From UBA6054 sp963975575 (GTDB lineage Bacteria; Planctomycetota; Phycisphaerae; Phycisphaerales; UBA1924): a stretch of 64,000 nt of DNA. The position numbers and the translations under genes were made by a program. The stretch covers positions 62,001 to 126,000 of the forward strand of contig CAXBHL010000005.1 in NCBI GenBank assembly GCA_963975575.1. Reading direction: 5' to 3'. This document shows, piece by piece, positions 62,683 through 64,000 of this stretch. The notes under the pieces were generated by a model. It ran no database searches and had not been told where the DNA came from. It saw only the letters and a list, made by a program, of their open reading frames with translations. Numbering within the stretch: the first letter of the stretch is position 1; each line of letters starts with the position of its first letter.

Positions 62683-62710
62683 GGTCCGGTGGGGTTTGAC
62701 CCACCGGACC
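62683..62710. other. Stem-loop after the DUF1328 gene
   Basis: GGTCCGGTGGG (62683-62693) and CCCACCGGACC (62700-62710) form a perfect 11-bp stem with a 6-base loop. Neither strand has a T run after it, so factor-independent termination is uncertain. It lies 18 bases after the DUF1328 stop. Confidence 0.6.
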
Positions 62711-62727
62711 GATGGATTGCTGGGGCA

Positions 62728-62904
62728 TTATACCGCTGGTTTGCGGCCACGCACGACCCCTGCGATCAGAGAGAGCAGGAAGAGCACGATGAAAACGAAG
62801 AAGAGGATTTTGGCGATGGACGCCGCCCCGGCCGCGATGCCGCCGAATCCGAAGATGGCGGCGATGATGGCCACGATGAAAAAGACAATTGCCCAACTCA
62901 GCAT
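62728..62904 (-). CDS. DUF1328 (YtjA family) membrane protein
   Basis: The protein has 58 residues and is very short. It begins MLSWAIVFFIVAIIAAIFGF and continues GGIAAGAASIAKILFFVFIV, then LFLLSLIAGVVRGRKPAV. This is nearly identical in pattern to DUF1328/YtjA proteins (MLRWAIIFFIIALIAAVLGFGG). AGGAG lies seven bases before the ATG. The family has two hydrophobic segments and is often linked with general or osmotic stress in proteobacteria. Its function here is unknown. Confidence 0.88.
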   Translation of the reverse strand: MLSWAIVFFIVAIIAAIFGFGGIAAGAASIAKILFFVFIVLFLLSLIAGVVRGRKPAV

Positions 62905-62957
62905 GGTGAGTCTCCTTGTGTGTGGGTGGGACGGCCCTTGCCGTCGGTGGGGTGTCT

Positions 62958-62979
62958 CGCTCGGCCGCTCGGCCGAGCG
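62958..62979. other. GC-rich stem-loop
   Basis: CGCTCGGCC (62958-62966) and GGCCGAGCG (62971-62979) form a perfect 9-bp stem with a 4-base loop. It lies downstream of the entericidin-like gene on the minus strand. No T run follows. Confidence 0.4.
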
Positions 62980-63032
62980 CCGGTCACTTCGGCCGATCGC
63001 CCGTCGGGACGGGCGTGATCGGCGGTGACGGG

Positions 63033-63209
63033 TCAGTCGGCGGCATCCTGGATGCCTTCGCCTGCCGCTTCGATGTCCTGGCCGACGCCTTCGGTGGTGT
63101 TGCAGCCGGTCAGACTGACGCCGACGGTGGCCAACACGGCCGCGGCGAGCAGGGCGCCGAGACGGGTCGTGAGGGAGGACTCTTGGGCAACGGCTTCTCT
63201 GGTGTTCAT
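63033..63209 (-). CDS. Entericidin A/B-like lipoprotein
   Basis: The protein has 58 residues. It starts MNTREAVAQESSLTTRLGAL, then a signal helix and a lipobox SLTGC, and ends CNTTEGVGQDIEAAGEGIQD with AAD. The mature GxGxDIxxAGexI pattern matches entericidins, small bacterial lipoproteins linked in E. coli with stationary-phase lysis balance. AAGGAG lies six bases before the ATG. It has a 14-bp palindrome about 100 bases upstream that matches the one near the small membrane protein gene. Confidence 0.85.
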   Translation of the reverse strand: MNTREAVAQESSLTTRLGALLAAAVLATVGVSLTGCNTTEGVGQDIEAAGEGIQDAAD

Positions 63210-63306
63210 GCGTGGCTCCTTTCTTGGGGGCCTTGGTTGTTGGAGGACGGGTGCCCTCGTCTGGATGTATGTTGTGGTCCGGGCGTGCAGGACCCCTGAA
63301 AGTAGG

Positions 63307-63322
63307 GTGAATCCGGATTCAT
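63307..63322. promoter_or_regulatory. Palindrome, site 2, upstream of the entericidin-like gene
   Basis: GTGAATC-CG-GATTCAT contains a perfect 14-bp inverted repeat TGAATCC/GGATTCA (63308-63321). The half-sites equal those of site 1 at 61882-61897. It lies about 100 bases upstream of the minus-strand start at 63209 and about 190 bases before the plus-strand start at 63513. Confidence 0.5.
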
Positions 63323-63441
63323 TTTGAACCCTCGTCTGGTCTCGGGTGGTGGGGAGATCGCCGGGACGCGCCTGGTCGCCCCTCCTAAGCGTCTCGCAGG
63401 CAGACGGATGCGCAAGGGTGAACCTGATGCCCGGTTGCGGG

Positions 63442-63481
63442 TATATTGGCGTGTTGCCGGGCGACGCCTTCTGTCGCCCGG
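63442..63481 (+). promoter_or_regulatory. -10 element and 5' leader hairpin of the TolB/tricorn-like gene
   Basis: TATATT (63442-63447) is preceded after 18 bases by GTGAAC, a weak -35 candidate. Transcription would start near 63454. The first transcribed bases form a perfect 9-bp hairpin CCGGGCGAC/GTCGCCCGG (63457-63465 with 63473-63481). Confidence 0.45.
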
Positions 63482-63512
63482 TCGTCGCTGTTCAGTCGCG
63501 GAGAGAGATGAC

Positions 63513-64000
63513 ATGATGCAACGTGTGAATGGTCTGCTGTGCCGGGTGTGCGGGTTCCTCGTTCTGGGGAGCATTGCCGCTCCGGCCGCGGGCGCCGAGG
63601 TCGATCTGCCGCGGTACCCGTCGATCAGCCCGGACGGGAAGGAGATCGTGTTCTCTTGGCGGGGGGATCTGTGGCGGGTGGGTGTTGAGGGCGGCGAGGC
63701 GGTGCGGCTGACGGCGCACCCGGCGATCGAGCGGGCGACCGCGTGGAGCCCGGACGGGGCCTGGATCGCGTTTGAGTCGAACCGGTCCGGCGGGGGGCAG
63801 GACATCTTCGTGATGCGGGCCGACGGGAGCGGGGTGCGGCGGGTGACGTTCGAGGACTCGACGCTGTATCTGGACGGGTTCTCGAGCGATGGGTCACGGA
63901 TCCTGGTGTCGGGCTCGGTCGAGGGCGACGTGTACCGTTCGCGCCGGGTGTATTCGGTGCCGTTCGAGGGGGGGCCGATCAGCCGTCTGCACGGCGCGTT
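63513..64000 (+). CDS. TolB/tricorn-like beta-propeller protein, N-terminal part
   Basis: The gene runs off the window, with 162 full codons visible. ATG 63513 and ATG 63516 are adjacent, with GGAG upstream. A signal peptide (GFLVLGSIAAPAAGAEVDLP) is followed by PD40-type blades: YPSISPDGKEIVFSWRGDLW, AWSPDGAWIAFESNRSGGGQ with DIFVMRADG, and FSSDGSRILVSGS. This is the start of a TolB- or tricorn-type propeller, which in planctomycetes is often followed by an S41 protease domain; that part cannot be seen. Confidence 0.85.
   Translation, partial: MMQRVNGLLCRVCGFLVLGSIAAPAAGAEVDLPRYPSISPDGKEIVFSWRGDLWRVGVEGGEAVRLTAHPAIERATAWSPDGAWIAFESNRSGGGQDIFVMRADGSGVRRVTFEDSTLYLDGFSSDGSRILVSGSVEGDVYRSRRVYSVPFEGGPISRLHGA

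Noticed and set aside
61854..64000. Possible toxin-antitoxin module among the tiny genes
   Set aside because: The small genes are on different strands and are a DUF1328 protein, lipoproteins and a membrane protein. The entericidin-like gene has no paired antidote-type gene directly next to it, so I did not call a toxin-antitoxin pair.

Overview
The window is very GC-rich, densely coded chromosomal DNA. Several features point to a planctomycete, most likely of the Phycisphaerae type. These are a PEP-CTERM-like secreted protein, a subtilase ending in a GDLNGDG dockerin-like calcium repeat, a choice-of-anchor I beta-propeller protein, a prepilin-like gene with a FTLIELLVVIAIIG leader, and many large secreted or membrane proteins of unknown role. 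This lineage assignment is inference; there is no rRNA gene in the window. I see no phage, insertion sequence or CRISPR array.

Layout. 1-3.7 kb: the end of an MgtE-type Mg2+ transporter, a GNAT acetyltransferase, a SnoaL-like protein, a PEP-CTERM protein and an unknown secreted protein. 3.7-8.4 kb: a 1,556-residue nonribosomal-peptide-synthetase-like enzyme, the most unusual gene here. 8.4-12.8 kb: a beta-propeller protein, a pilin-like protein, and an overlapping pair (inositol-monophosphatase/HisN-like enzyme and BioF-like alpha-oxoamine synthase). 13-17.4 kb: a peptide ABC importer operon (binding protein and two permeases, no ATPases). 17.5-30.4 kb: housekeeping genes (Mn-type SOD, tsf, rpsB, tRNA-Val, fumC, adk-like, fusA) mixed with a LURP-one-like protein, a large subtilase and a degenerate transglutaminase-like protein. 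30.8-35.8 kb: a minus-strand envelope cluster (O-antigen-ligase-like protein, MraY/WecA-like transferase, two tandem YwaF-like membrane proteins). 35.9-41.3 kb: an M20 peptidase, a large membrane protein and an ABC ATPase. 41.4-49.6 kb: propionate (methylcitrate-cycle) type genes prpD, prpB and prpC-like, interrupted by LOG, a phosphatase-M28 fusion and an ankyrin protein. 49.6-54.8 kb: a PH-domain protein, a sulfotransferase, dnaK and DUF429. 54.8-59.4 kb: a haem/copper oxidase assembly operon (ctaB, ABC-2 exporter, sco1) with a nuclease/phosphatase-family gene just upstream. 59.5-64 kb: tRNA-Arg, an OmpR-type two-component system, four tiny envelope proteins (a two-helix membrane protein, an acidic lipoprotein, DUF1328/YtjA, entericidin-like) and the start of a TolB/tricorn-like protein.

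Main points for follow-up. (1) The NRPS-like protein has two adenylation domains but one carrier domain. Hand-read specificity codes resemble valine and serine, and the two A domains are separated by what looks like the tail of a lost condensation domain. (2) Two near-identical palindromes (TGAATC-NN-GATTCA) sit upstream of two of the tiny envelope genes, next to the two-component system. (3) Several start codons lie 5-7 nt after a -10-like hexamer with no ribosome binding site, which suggests leaderless transcripts. (4) There are domain oddities: a DUF442-like phosphatase fused to an M28 peptidase, a transglutaminase fold without its Cys and His, a subtilase with Glu in place of the catalytic Asp, and an OppC permease with an insertion of more than 200 residues.
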